Below are positions 35,743-48,702 of a DNA stretch of 64,000 bases, piece after piece. The position numbers were made by a program, and so were the translations under genes. The DNA is from Solea solea (taxonomy: Eukaryota > Chordata > Actinopteri > Pleuronectiformes > Soleidae): assembly GCF_958295425.1 (NCBI RefSeq), contig NC_081136.1, positions 16,814,881 to 16,878,880 on the forward strand, in the 5' to 3' direction. The notes beneath the pieces were generated by a model. The model was not told the origin of the DNA. It did no database searches and saw only the letters and a program-made list of their open reading frames with translations. Within the stretch, counting starts at the first letter, position 1; each line of letters opens with the position of its first letter.

Positions 35743-38700
35743 TAATGTCTTAGTAATAGTTCTGAGTTTTGCCATCTTTAATAATTACTTTTTTATTTTT
35801 ACTATCCTCTTACAGCACTACTGTAACACAACAAATATGCCCACAGTGGGAGTGATAAAGCATCATCTTATATTATCTTAGTGATAAGCAGATGTAACAA
35901 AGGCTGGCACTGTGAGACAAGAGAACGTAAGTGAAAAAAAGCAAACTACAGCAATTTCCTTTTTAACTCTATTTCTGTTCATGCCAAGAGATCAATCATA
36001 TCTGCTGAATAAATATTAAGCTGGAGTTTTTCCAAAGTTTTCTAAAGATATATCAAACAGCCTGCATATTGAACACACAGGGGCCAAGATTGTTATAAAT
36101 CTATTCATGTAATGTGCATCAACAAGCGACCAATACTGCTCTTTTAAAGCTATAGTACACACATTTTAAATAGTTGGATGCAAACCATTGTTAACCAATA
36201 AGTTCACAAAACACTGATTAATCAGCTTCACGCGACTCTCCGTGTTTCTCAGCATAGCAGTGTTTTGATTTTATGATGCCCGTTGACTTTTCCGTGCTGC
36301 ACAAAGTGAGTGATTCACTTTAGAGTCGATTTCAATTCGACAAATAAGATATAAAATACTATACTATGAGGAAAAATAGAACCAATATTATCACTAAAGG
36401 AAAAGCAAAAAAAAACATGCAGAGATGCGTAGTGCTGAGCCCGAATAGTGTTAGAACTGTATAATAGAAAAGCCCCAATAGACTGCAGCCATTTTCCTTC
36501 TCTCCAGTTGCCTTTCATTTACAACTTGAAATCCAAGCACAACACCAAACTAGCGCAAGAGTCAGAGTGTCTGAGCACCACTCTTCATAGCCAGGAGTGA
36601 CTGATGCCATCAACGTCAATCTCATGTCATGACGATGGAAGACTAAGACGTTGTTTATAACTAACTCACCAGATTGATTTGACCTTGTTTACAATTCGCT
36701 TAGGAAAAAGTTAAACCGCTTCCCAAAACATCAATATTTATACAACACTGCGAGCTTCACACAAATATGATGTGGTATGACATTGTGGTTGGACCAGAAT
36801 AAGGTTATAATGTTTACTCCGGTTAATAGTTGACACAGCATTCTCACTTGGTGATATACTGAAGGTTTGTTGTGTCTCGAGATGAAGTCATAAACAAGGG
36901 AGACTAATCACATGAGCTTTGTCCTTGAGCTCATATACCTGCCAACAACTGTCAACAGCAGTGAGGTGCTGTAAACTGCAGCAGATTGATTTTCACTACT
37001 GCACACAGTTACAGACACAATACCAGTTCTTATTCGTTAGTGCACGTTGTTAAGTAACATATACGCTATGGCTGCAGCAGTGGAGAGTGCAGCTGTCAAG
37101 TGCGTGGGATGACGTTCGTAAAACAAACGTATGTGGCACAGACGCCATCACTGGGTGTTCAGGAGCTTACTGTTAAGCACCGAGGGCAAATTATACTGTG
37201 AGGTGACCATATAGGGATATTCAATGAGTATAAGTAGAGAAGTAAACAATGTCAAAGCAGAGTTTCAACTGGAAGCAAAGTCTGTGCCTGGTCCTATTTT
37301 TACCTTTTTCGATGTCATTCAACAGTCCACTTTAGGTTTTAAGTGTTTGTATCACTATGAGAACAAGAAGCTATGCCATATAAAAAAATGACAAATGCTC
37401 AAGGTATATCTGTGCTATGACTTTAAACTTGACGTTTTAGTATGTCATTTATATTGAATAATAATAATAAGCTTTTATTATGTAACACCACTGTTACAAA
37501 GCGTTGTACAATAATTAAAACCCAAAACATTAAGTAGAGGAAAAACAAGCAAAGCAAAATTTTAAAATAAATATATTCTGGGTGTAGCGCAGAGTGAAAA
37601 ATTGTTTACCTGGTCAGTGGAGACAGCAACATATTGTGCAACATGAGACTTTGTCTACAACTGTATTGCATGTTTTGTTCCAAAATCTTTGAATTATTTA
37701 TTTAATATGAGCTTTACTTTCATTGTTTCAGTCTGACTCCAAAAACAACTGTGTTGTACAGTCTCACATGAAAGCAGTCATTCACAGAGACCGAGTCTGA
37801 CGGGTGCGGTCACCAAATAAATTTACTGAATTAGTTTCAAGCCTTTTACGTGTGTATATTTTAAGGGACATGTATAACATGTAATGAATCATTCACAAAC
37901 CATATAGCTCCATGCACAACAACAGGTATTAAAGAATTTTCTTGTCCCAAATTATATTGTGAATTCTGTTGTGATGGTTTGCCATCTTTAAAAAGTGGGA
38001 CCCTGCACAAAAAGATTGGGAAACAATGCATTTAAATGCAAATATTTAGGAGATACTGAAGTCGGCCAAAATGGCGTCCTTGCCAGACGTGTCTGCAGAG
38101 TGAAATCAAATCGTTGGCACACAAGGCTGAGTCCACCCAGGATAACTTGGATGACCCACAACGGTCATGTGGAGATGTAATAAAATACTGACTGTAATTC
38201 AAACTCTTGTTACACACACACGCATCCACATACATGATGTAGTATCAGAGAGTGGGTTTGCTATAAAAGGAACAGTGCACAGCTTCTGTTGTGGCTCTCA
38301 TGTTCACAGCTGTCCACACCTAGTTGGCAGACACCAACATGCCCCCCCCAATTCTGAAAACATACGATTTCTTCAGACCTCCAAGAGTATTTAGGACAGT
38401 GTCGCACATCTAAATATATGAAATGTTTGTGCGGATTTGGAGAACTTATTTGACCTTGCATTAGTGACTTTACTGTGACTGAGTGAGTGAATTAATAAAA
38501 ACATATTTTGAGTGACTGTACCTCTCTTACTAGGCAGGTAACCTTCCTGCCAAGAATAAATCAATGCCTGCCTCATTAAAAATTACCCATCTGCCGGATT
38601 TCAAGGCACTGAAAGCCTAAGAGCAGGTTTGTACTTCTCTTTACCTTTATGTGAAATTGCGTCTTCAACACCTTTTAGTTTCTTGTGGTTCATAATCTTC

Positions 38701-39742
38701 ACAGGAAACAGGCTATATCCTAAACAGCTATAAGAGACAGGATGTGGAGAATTAAACACTCAAAGTCACCAGGCTTGGTCCTGGGAGTTGTTTTTCCACA
38801 GAAAATGCTCATATTTGCTGAGCAATATTAACGGCTACAGAGAATCCACTGGCAAACTGTTCTCAGTTCAGCCACAAAGATTTTCAGCACAGTGCCCAGT
38901 TGCTGTGGACTTTGGAGGGAGACAGAGTGGGAACAGGTGCACGGACATGTTTTACTGCGGCCGCAATTGAGAGGAAGCTTTAAGCAGAATATAACAAAAG
39001 GTACATGAGTGAGAGGATGCCCAAGATAAACAGTTACTCTGCATATGTTCAACTCATCAGTCATCCCAATCCTTTTGGGATTGGAGCAAAAAGGGGTAAT
39101 CAGCTGCCAGCGTGAGTGTTGATCCTCAAATTCCAACGGCAGGTGTTGCCAAATGACCCAGTTTACTTGATTATATCCAAGAGTATTGCGGGTCTTTACT
39201 GGATGACTGACACGCGTGTGTCCTCACAGGGAAATGAGCATGTTGTACACACAGGAATACTTAACTTACAGTACAAGTTCTGCACAACAGCATTTCAAAT
39301 TGATCTCTCAGATTATCACTTCTATTCCCTGCTGGAAAGTTTGAATAATGTCGGGTATCATGGAGTACATTTAATCAACATAGCAGTCACAGACATAAAA
39401 GCTTTGAAAGGTACCCTCTTTCTGGTTAGCTTTGTGCTAGGAATGTTCTCAGTGCTGAGCTAGACATCATCAGTAATCCAATTTCAATGTCCATAAAACT
39501 CTAGTACTTCCTCTGCCTCTTGACAAATGCTTTTACTCCAAAAATACTGCTACGTCCAGTGAGTCACGTGATAAGAAGAGCAGTCAGGGGATGTGTTGAA
39601 TGGGGCTTTCAGAGTAACAGCTGAGTCAGGGACACAACTTATCTGAAAGATTTTAAGTATTAAAATGAATTAATGACAAAAAAATATATAACTTGGCGAA
39701 TGATATTACAAACAGGGCTACTCTGGAATTTGTCAGATTTTT
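35743..39742. other. Non-coding DNA, nothing firmly recognised
   Basis: A short piece near 37455-37520 (ATAATAATAATAAGCTTTTA, then ACAAAGCGTTGTACAAT) resembles a common fish repeat tail. The 115-codon frame at 39116-39463 has no motif. No gene was identified. Confidence 0.5.
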
Positions 39743-41285
39743 AGGGTTCGAGCAACAAGGTTGCAAGAAACCTATTGAAACTGAAAGGATTATTATTATT
39801 CTTATTATTCCCCCAAATGAATTGCCTTTTTGAGGCCTTTCCCATACCCCAAAACTCACCAATTTTTGTGACCGCATCAATCCTGGTGTAAATTTACGTC
39901 TGAAAAAGGTTTGGGGAATGTGCGTCGAAAATTGAATGTGGGAGGGGCCAATAAGTGCGGCGCCACCTGTCCAAATTCACCATGACCAACACAATTATCG
40001 CACATGCCCGAAATTCGGTACACATGTGTAGTGGGTCAGGATGAAGAAAAAATTACATTATGACCATGATCCAAACCCAACAGGAAATCCGCCATCTTGG
40101 GTTGATTGGCCATTTTTTGGCGATTTTGGCGAATTCACAGCAATGGTATTTGAACTAACTCCTCCTAGAGTTTTCGGGCGATCACCTTCAAACTTGGTGA
40201 GGTCCCTGTGGACCAGTTGAGGAGCTCACGGTATCAAAAGTTTTTTCAAATGTCGCACGGCGCACGAGATAGGGGGCGGCAAAGTTCGTGATGATTCTGA
40301 TGTTTCGCATCAGAAAAACAAAACTCTTATAACTTTGCGATGGAAGGTCCGATCCGAACCAAACTTGCTATGATTGATGATGGGCCATGGCTGAAGACGT
40401 CTATGAAAAAACGGTGAAGTTTGAAAACAGCGCCTCCTTGTGGTGAAAGAAAATACACAAAAAAAAAGTTTTTTTACGATTTCGGGAATAACTTTTACAC
40501 AGATAATCGTACCGCACTCAAAATTGGTGACAACAGTCAAAACACATGGTAGATGATGCGTGATCAATATGACGACAAATCGTTTAACGGTGTTGCCATG
40601 GCAACGACGCAAAGTCGGATTTTTGGGACAAAAAATCAAACTGCTACAACTTCGTGAATCCTGGTCCGATCTGAACCAAACTTGCTAGGATTGATGATAG
40701 TCCGGCCCTAAAGACGTCTATATGAAAATATTCAATTTCGAAAACAGCGCCCCCTGGTGACAGTAGACAATATGACAGCTTGTATTTCAATTATCTCCTC
40801 CTAGAGCTTTTGTGCGATCACCTTCAAACTTGGTGAGATCAATGTGGACGAGTTGAGCATCAAAAGTTATCAAAAGCTTTTTAAAATATTGTATGGCGTA
40901 CGAGATAGGGGGCGCCAAAATTGGAGATAATAATAATTTTTCATAACAGACAATGAAACTCTTATAACTTCGCGATGGAAGGTCTGATCCCAACCAAACT
41001 TGCTATAGTTAATGATGGTTAGTTGCTGAAGACGACTATGTTGCTGAAACGGTACATTTTGAAAACAGCGCCTCCTGGTGGTGGTAGAAAATTCTAAAAA
41101 AACAAACTGTTACAACTTTGCCAATCCTGGTCCGATCTGAACCAAACTTGCAAGGATTGATGACAGTCCGGCCCTGAACACGTCTATATGAAAATATTCA
41201 TTTTCAAATACAGCACCCCCTGGTGACAGCACACAGAATTACATTTATAGTTTTTGATGCTGCTCCAACAGGGATTGTTGTATCC

Positions 41286-42000
41286 ACTTGAAACTTAGTA
41301 TGTGGGACCCCAGACCCTTCCTCAACATGTCCGTAAAAGGTCACCTCCCTACAGGAAGTGGAACGCCCGAAACAGGAAGTAAAGTCTTACATTGTCCGAT
41401 TGACACGAAACTAGATATGTGAGTTACTGGACCTTACCTGAACATGTTTACGGAGACGCCGTTGACCGAACAGGAAGTCGGCCATTTTAAACAGGAAGTG
41501 CCCTCTAACTTTGCCGTACATTGTCCGATCTGCACAAAACCTTATATGTGACACCAGGGACCTGTCCTGAGCATGTCCGTAAAAGGTCACCTCCCTACAG
41601 GAAGTGGAACGCCCGAAACAGGAAGTAAAGTCTTACATTGTCCGATCTGAACAAAACTTGATATGTAAGACAAGGGAACTTCCCTGAACACGTTTCCAGA
41701 GACGAACAGGAAGTTTGCCATTTTAAACAGGAAGTGCCCTCTAACTTTGCCGTAAGTAGTCCGATTTGCACGAAACCTTTTATGTGACACCAGGGACCTG
41801 TCCTGAGCATGTCTGCAAGAGATGACCTCCCAACAGGAAGTGGAATGCCCGAAACAGGAAGTAAACTATAAGATTGTCCGATCTGCACAAAACTTGATAT
41901 GTAAGACAAGGGAAGTTCCCTGAACACGTTTACGGACACGCACTTGACCAAACAGGAAGTCTGCCATTTTAAACAGGAAGTGCCCTATAACTTTGCCATA
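41286..42000 (+). repeat. Three tandem ~240-bp monomers
   Basis: The motif TCACCTCCCTACAGGAAGTG starts at 41341, recurs at 41586 (period 245) and, diverged, at about 41823 (period about 237). Each monomer also holds CATTTTAAACAGGAAGTGCC and a 'GACACCAGGGACCTGTCCTG' or 'ACAAGGGAA.TTCCCTGAAC' unit. It is a minor satellite-like expansion within the composite repeat. Confidence 0.8.
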
Positions 42001-42050
42001 CGTTGCACGATCCCCCTCGAAATTTGGAACGACATGCGCGGGGACGCCGC

Positions 42051-42197
42051 TGAAAATAACTAGTACTGAAAATAACTAGTACCGCGCGCGGTGAATGAAC
42101 GGGTGAGAGCGCGAGGCACGCGGGGAGCCGTGGCACACGGCGACCCGCGTGGGTCGGCTCGAACCCGTTCAGAACCGCGCGCGGTACTAGTTATTTT
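42051..42197. repeat. GC-rich inverted repeat, perfect 24-bp arms
   Basis: Arms 42069-42092 and 42174-42197 are exact reverse complements (AATAACTAGTACCGCGCGCG on the left). A second pair, GAACGGGT (42097-42104) and ACCCGTTC (42163-42170), continues the stem. The loop contains further small stems such as CCGTG/CACGG. Left of the arm, the 16-mer TGAAAATAACTAGTAC is duplicated in tandem (42051-42066, 42067-42082). The local GC and CpG content is far above the surroundings. It forms the right end of the composite repeat, or it is a separate short palindromic element. Confidence 0.85.
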
Positions 42198-42200
42198 TAT

Positions 42201-44008
42201 AATTGATATTTGTAAGAGAAATTGAGCAAAACTGACTGGGTACATAGGCGGTTAGTGCACTTAAAATCTGTGTAATTACTTTCAATAAATGAACCCTATG
42301 TACACATCATTGTGTTATATGTTAGAAGGGAGTTAAGTATGAAAAGATGTTAGTCATCTTTCACATAATATATCCCAGTTTATTTCAAGGGGACTGAAAT
42401 GGCAAAAAATGCTTGGACCGTTACAATTCACGACAGCAGTTAAACAAAGTAGCCTCCTCACTGCAAAGTTTACCATGGACCGTATAGCAGAGGAGATGAA
42501 AACCCATGGGTTTAAGGGTTCAACGAACAAAAGAAGTATTGATTACACCACGCAGGGTTGTTTCTCCCCAAGGTTGCTAATGGTTGCCACATTGTAAACA
42601 TTTCACCACAAGCCTTCATTCAAGAAACTATTTCCCAGAAGAAGGGGCAGCCACTGGTACCCATCAATCCCCTGGTACAGGAGTCTGCTTTGGCCTGACA
42701 GGAACTGGTAACTTAAGAGTGAGAAAGAAAGAGGATGTGGGGGGAAACTGCCGGACAGTTCAGAAGGAAGAGAATCTTTGTCCCTGCAGCTACAAAGCCC
42801 ATGAGCCAGTTCCACAAGATTTACACAATGTGCTCTGAGCCAAGGTTTGGACCACAGACACAAAGAAAATATTCTCAAAGAAGAGCAAACGTTCTATTTT
42901 GGTTGTGGGCAAAAAACTAAATAACACTTCATCTTCTATACAACCAGTGACACTTGGACCTCTTGGCATTGCTTTACAGAGACAGAAACACTAGAATTTC
43001 ATTCTAGTTTGTTTATTTAAGGCCATTTGGAGCAACTATATATTGTGTGCAGCAACCAGAACAATTCAAAATGCATGTCAGGAAAGCCAGTTTATTCAAC
43101 GCAGTCATAGAGGTACAAATTTGACATTGGTGTTTATCAAAAATGACCTAGTGTGCAGGGTTGGTCAGGGTTGTTTCAGGGATTTAAAGCCAGCTGGACA
43201 CTAACCTCATGCTCACAATGCCACTGCACCAGTAATCCGTGAAATGTAAAGGTTGGATTATTGCACATGCATCTCATTCCCAAAAACTTTTCTGTGCAGA
43301 GACTATACTGTAGTGTGTGGTAAAACACTTGTATATCAAGCACAAAAGTTCTAAAAACCTATATTATCAATGTTTTTCTTATTATGAAAGGGACCAAGAC
43401 TCTGTTGACAGAAGATAAACACATCTAGTTTTCAATATAGTGCACTACAATGAAGATACTGCAAATAGCATTGTTCAGATTTCTTTCAGCACCATCTCTC
43501 TGGGCTTTAAACATCGCAACAGATGGACAGAAATCTCGTGTTGCCCTCATGTTACTATTTCAGTCTCAAGTGTTGTTCTGCTGCCTGCCTCACAGTTCTG
43601 ACAACGGCTCTCTAAAGTCAAAGGTCTTGTCCACTCCAAGAGCACCAGACCATAAACAAATGAGTGGCCATTTCCCAACTTCCCCCCTTTTTGTTTGTCA
43701 GCACTGATGTGAGAGTGTGGCATCTGTGGCATCTCCAAAGAACCTTGAGGGCTCAGAAAGGTGGCGATGAATAGATAAGCTCAGGGGGAGTCAAAAACAG
43801 CTCAGCTGTCTGTCTCAAAGCCTTGCCTGTTTCAGAATGTCAGGGAGTCTAGTGTGTCTGCCTGCCTGCCCACCCACATGCATGTAATGGCCATACTTTT
43901 GGCAAAACTGAGTGGCTGATGTGATTGCATGTGTATGTAACTATCAGCATTCATTTACCATTGTTAAAGTCTAACCTAACCAACTTAAAAGGCACAGTAT
44001 GTCATTTC
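42201..44008. other. Non-coding DNA, nothing recognised
   Basis: No open frame with motifs and no repeat were recognised. Confidence 0.5.
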
Positions 44009-44372
44009 TAGGAATGGCTCGATATCACTTTTTCATGTACAATACTGATATCACAACATTAAGCACCGATACCGGTCAGTTACGTTCATGTCACACCCTT
44101 TTAACTCCAAAGCTGTTAACATATTTATGCTGATGCATTTACAACCTTCAGCCATATCATGCAATTACAAAGACATCATTCCCCAACTGTGTCACACATA
44201 TTTTGCTCCCACAATGAAGAAATCAACAGTCTACAACATGACTCGTTACTTTTTTTACAGAATAGATTTTTTGTATTGTATTAGATGTTTGATTTATTCT
44301 GTTTCCAATATCTGATCCAGTGATTTTGACTAGTACTGTACCGATACTAGGTATCATATCTGCACATCCCTA
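44009..44372. mobile_element. MITE, probably hAT-like, 364 bp
   Basis: The left end TAGGAATGGCTCGATATCAC and the inverted right end TAGGGATGTGCAGATATGAT form an imperfect terminal repeat. Further in, ACCGATACCG and ACCGATACTAGG recur. The 8-bp flanks GTCATTTC and GTCTGCTC agree at 5 of 8 positions, compatible with an old hAT target duplication. No protein is encoded. Confidence 0.6.
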
Positions 44373-47263
44373 GTCTGCTCTCAAAATAGAGTAATGGGAA
44401 GTGTTGTCCAGTGAGAGCAACAATTTAGTGACAAATATACACTATGAAGTTGTACACAATATTTGAATTATGATGTATCATAGGTGGTTTGCCCCAGAAT
44501 ATATGCTAGTATTCAAAGTTAAAGTGTGTTGGAAATGTTGTGCTAGAAATATTAATTTTAACTTCAAAGCTAATTTAATTAAAATACATATTCATCAATC
44601 AATATATACAGTGCATAGCAATGTAAGGGCGGCAGTCGCTGCTGATCGGCAGGTACTGTAAAAGTACTCTTTCTTGGTTATGTGTGTGTGTGTCTGCCAC
44701 TTTTTCAAATATATTAAACTGATAATAAAACTATACCTTCCCCCTTTTGTGTGAAAGTCACAATTGCTGCCAAAAAAAGAGGAAAAACAACACAAACCAC
44801 TGAAACGAACCTAGGTATTAATCATTCCATACCATTTCAGGTGGTGATCGGAAACACCCTGACAGCATCCTGGAGCCAGTAGGGTAGAACTTCCAATGAT
44901 GTGGAGCTTAGAGTAAGAGGTCTGGGGCTGAAGAAAACTACCGTTCCATAAAATCATAAACATAATACGATGCCTCCAAGATTAGGGCAAGGACCATGCA
45001 GTTCAGGTTGTGCACAGAAGCCTAACCTGAGGCTGCCTCGCCTTTCCAAATCCACTTGAAATAAACCACTGCACAGTTGCAAGGCAAAAAAATGTCAATT
45101 TTTGTTGAGTGGGATGGGATGAGATTGAAGGTTTTAAGTAGAAGATGGACAAATGTATGTATATATATATATATATTGTGACATGACACAAGATATAGTC
45201 TTAGATTTTGGATATCATCATATCTGTGATGACTTGGTTTTAAAGGATGTTGCATTAATCATCATGATTATGTTGAATACATGTTATAAATTAAATATTA
45301 TTGATTAAATACATTTAATCAACACAATTATATATATAAAAAAAACATTTAATAACAATACTAAGCCTAATTATCAGTGTTAAAGCAGAAGCAGTTATTT
45401 GGCTATGATAGGCTTGACTGGGGACACAACAGCACGCTGCAACATGGGTAATATCACAGACAATATGGCAGCCATATCCTATCGACACCTCTTGAGGGCA
45501 AACACAGACATGTAACAGAAGAAACTCGCAGGCCAGCCTTTCACCCCCCGCCATCTGTTTTCTGCTTCACTGGCGCTGTCTTGGCTAAACAGCAGCAGCA
45601 GCCAGGACAGACTGTGCAGCAGAGCTCCAACATTCTTACCTTCTTTAATCCTGCCAGCACAGTCACCCCGGAGGTGCTGCAGACATGCACCTGTTTGAGG
45701 GGAGTCATTCTGTCTCATATATGTACTAAACCCTGGCTCCTGATTAGGTATTGAAACAATATCTTGAAAAAAACATTTTATCTAAGCTTATCCGCAAATC
45801 ATTTAGTGACCAAAATATTGACTGGATGTAGTCTTCCGGTTTGGAAAGTGAAGCCCCGGGAGTAGGAGGGAAACAATTTCCTCAAGAGTTAATGGCTACA
45901 TTCAGCTCCTCTTTAATAGAACATGGTGTCAATTTTGTAAATGATGTTCCTATTTAGAGGATAATAGACAATAAAACATGACAGATATGAGTGTAAAGAG
46001 TGTAAATCAGCAGGTGATAGCTGTGAACTTCTGATTTCAAAAACTGTCATGCCACTGGGCAAATTGAGAGTCTTGAGGCCTCAAAACACTACGTCCACTG
46101 GGTCTGTGGACCTAAAGGTGATTTTCTTTAAGTCAATAAAGCGTGTCAGGAAATGCCACCCTGAAATTCTCAGAGCTGTGATTGAACACTACAAGTTTGA
46201 AAATAATAATAATAAAAAAGTTAAATACTGTATCTCCTGTCTGAACCTCTTTATTCTTGCTCCCCAAGCACAAACAAGCGTCAATGAAGTCAACTTTTAC
46301 AACTAAGCTACATTCCAAGTATGAGCCCTGGACTTGTGTCAGCTAGTGGACATCAATCTGCACTACTTTATTTCGAGGAAAAGGTGTTAATCCCCTTGGC
46401 AGCTACAAGGATACATTGGACATGATCCACCATTTACAGTAATGATTGCTATGGCTTATCCTGTTATTCAGGGAAAACCAGGTATTCTTGTGTGAATAAA
46501 TAATGCAACCTCAAATTTGAGAGATTAACGAACCATAACTCACCTAACTCATACTTGACTTTGAGAGCAGAACAACAAAAGGCCTTATTAATATTACTGA
46601 TCTACAAATACAGTGCAAGAGCAAGGCAATTTGTTCATTTTCAAGATATCAAACAATCACCTTGAAAAGGAAGTCGGCCATTTCAACACTTCCATTTTGC
46701 TCATGTAAAATAAAAATCTGTGAACCACAGCTGGAGGCCTTGTAACCACCAGCCGTGCCTTAAGGCAGCTTCTGGCGTACCATTATTTGTAAGTGTCATT
46801 TCTTCCCTGAACAGAGCCTTGGTTGTTTCCAGTGACATCCGTGGTGTGCCGCATTCACTTAATGAAGCATGCTGACTTCCTTGCTCCCCTGTGTGCGCCT
46901 GCCTCTCGGAAGACTGGAGTGTGAGGAGGAAGGAAGGAGGCTATAAAAGGACACTAAAAAAGACTGCAGCACAGGAGAGTTGGGGTGGCCAGGACCCTGC
47001 TCAGCTTGTTTACCACAAGCTCCCACTAATGTGGGACCTTAAAAGATCAAATATGGCTGATTTGCTTGGCATGCAAGAAGGAGAAGGTGTGTGAAAACCA
47101 ATGTTGTGCATTCTCCATATTTTAAAGTGGACCTCTGACTCTCACAAGGTGTTAACCAACATTTGTCTACCTATAAGTGTTCTGTTCACAACTGTGTAAT
47201 TTATTATTGGCTTCTACATTTACAAGCATAGTGTAATATTTTCACCTCTGACATAAGTCAAAT
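44373..47263. other. Non-coding DNA with a TA microsatellite
   Basis: A (TA)n run lies at 45157-45176. A palindromic ATTGATTAAATACATTTAAT stretch lies near 45299-45318. Nothing coding was recognised. Confidence 0.5.
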
Positions 47264-47345
47264 TAAATGGTCTGTATTCATAAAGTGCTTTTCTAGTCTT
47301 GAGCACCACTCAAAGCTGCCATTTTGCCATTTACCCATTCAACAC
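47264..47345 (-). repeat. Tail fragment of a teleost SINE-like repeat
   Basis: TGGTCTGTATTCATAAAGTG, CTTTTCTAGTCTTGAGCACC and ACTCAAAGCTGCC follow the order of a common fish repeat whose other strand ends in '...GCTATATAAATACA'. It is short and diverged. Confidence 0.5.
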
Positions 47346-48130
47346 ATTCATCTATGCAATAGGTGGCATTTCTTCAAAAATGTTTAATGACCCATGTCTA
47401 TTTAGAGCAATTTGCAAAAACTTTCAAAGGCCTTGAATTAGTTTTTTCAAATTCACAAACTTTCATTTCAAGGACCTGTGGGAACCCTGTATCTACTGTT
47501 CTTTCACTTTAATTAAACAGCCACTTTAATATAAATCGTGAACTGTCAACAAGCCTCTGTCGGCCTCTGTTGGTCATATTGGCAAGTGCGGAAACAAACA
47601 GACACACACAAAAAACAATACTTCACTCCCACTCTGTGGAGAATATTTTTGTTTTTCTACTGTTCTTCACAATGTAGTCAAGACTACCTAAACTGAGACC
47701 AAGACAATACCAAGACCAGAAGGTATGGAGACCAAAACAAGACCAAGACAAACCAAGACCATGTCGAGACCAAGTCCAAGACCGGAAAAAACAAAAACAG
47801 ACACAAGGTATCATTTCAACTACAGGCAGAACAATACAGAGACAGAGTATGTCATGTGAGCTCACTCACTGTGAATGTTTTCACAGACTGAGTGAGATAA
47901 ACCTTGATGGCTGTTACTGCTATTAGAGGATTGAGACTCCCTTAACTTTTGTGTGTTGTTGAGAACTGACACGAAACTGCTGTGACTTCCGTTTTACACG
48001 CGACACACACACACAAATGAGTGACTAATGACTTTGTTTCAGTGTAAATGAATCACTAGAATCAGTTAATCAAAAAAATGTACTTCTTCCATTATACCGG
48101 AGCACAGACTCAGTCTGACACAGTCACTGG

Positions 48131-48702
48131 AAGTCACGGATCGGATCGTTTCTCGGATCAGCAAAAAATGTCTGGCACAATCTTTTCGCTGAAGTGGGTG
48201 CACCGTCGTAACGTGGCTCAAGCACTCGTTTTGCACAACCGAATATGGCCTCATGTCTGCACCTATAAACACACCAAAAGCGTTTGTGATGGCTTTAGCC
48301 CGGTCTGATTGTGCAACAAGGGGCTGCTTAAATAGCGCGGTGATAAGCGGTTGTGCAGCAGCCTTCGTTTTCATGTCGCTTCAAATGCGTGGCCATGCTT
48401 GATGTGTTTCCACTGTCATATGGCTTTCTTGTGCCACAGTGCCGACACACCGTCACGGTTTTGTCCACTAACCTCTTTCCTTCATCATTATATTTGACAG
48501 AGAAGCCAAAATGCTCCCATACAGGGGATTTAAATGACGCGGGGCGTTCAAGCTCCTCTCCTCCACTCGCCATGACCACACTGTGTGTGGACTGAACATG
48601 GGCAAAATGTTTTCATAAATCAATCCACGGATCACACGTGTGCCGAACCGATGATATTGATCCGAACGGATCACGGATCAATGATGATCCGTTGCACCAC
48701 TA
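48131..48702 (-). mobile_element. Deleted hAT transposon, 572 bp, exact 8-bp target duplication
   Basis: GTCACTGG at 48123-48130 and again at 48703-48710 is an exact 8-bp target duplication. On the minus strand the element begins TAGTGGTGCAACGGATC, a typical hAT terminal repeat. The opposite end, AAGTCACGGATCGGATC, matches it at 12 of 17 positions. Both ends carry GGATC-rich subterminal repeats (for example 48134-48157 and 48655-48691). Only the N-terminal part of a transposase is retained, so the copy arose by internal deletion. Confidence 0.85.
48216..48579 (-). pseudogene. BED zinc finger and N-terminal part of a hAT (ZBED-like) transposase
   Basis: From the ATG at 48579 the frame encodes about 83 residues. 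W21 and F24 (WEHFGF) and the metal ligands C45, C48, H65 and H69 (VCRHCGT...THLKRHE) form a BED-type DNA-binding finger. After the histidines the frame shifts by one. The next frame, from 48350, reads QPLITALFKQPLVAQSDRAK, AITNAFGVFIGADMRPYSVV, which is the conserved hAT segment before the catalytic core ('AI...I..D..P.S.VE'). The RNase H-like core and dimerisation domain are missing. In this family the finger binds the element's own ends; here it cannot be part of a functional protein. Confidence 0.85.

Larger units (their letters stand above)
39743..42200 (+). repeat. Composite teleost repeat, 2.4 kb, unclassified
   Basis: The left edge contains GGTTCGAGCAACAAGGTTGC and AAGAAACCTATTG. The body is built from recurring modules: CACCTTCAAACTTGGTGAG (near 40182 and 40819), ACGAGATAGGGGGCG (near 40264 and 40900), ATCCTGGTCCGATCTGAACC (near 40658 and 41126), repeated 'AACAGCGCC.CCTGGTG' motifs, and many ACAGGAAGT units after 41350. 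It ends in the GC-rich inverted repeat at 42069-42197. Sequences of this style are abundant in fish genomes. I see no transposase or reverse transcriptase, so it would be non-autonomous or part of a larger element. Confidence 0.7.

Noticed and set aside
40310..41951. Several open frames inside the composite repeat
   Set aside because: They arise because the repeated modules share the same frame by duplication; the translations do not resemble proteins and differ between module copies.
41286..42000. Regularly spaced repeats, possible CRISPR-like array
   Set aside because: Periods near 240 bp with diverging units, and eukaryotic context; this is a tandem expansion within an interspersed repeat.
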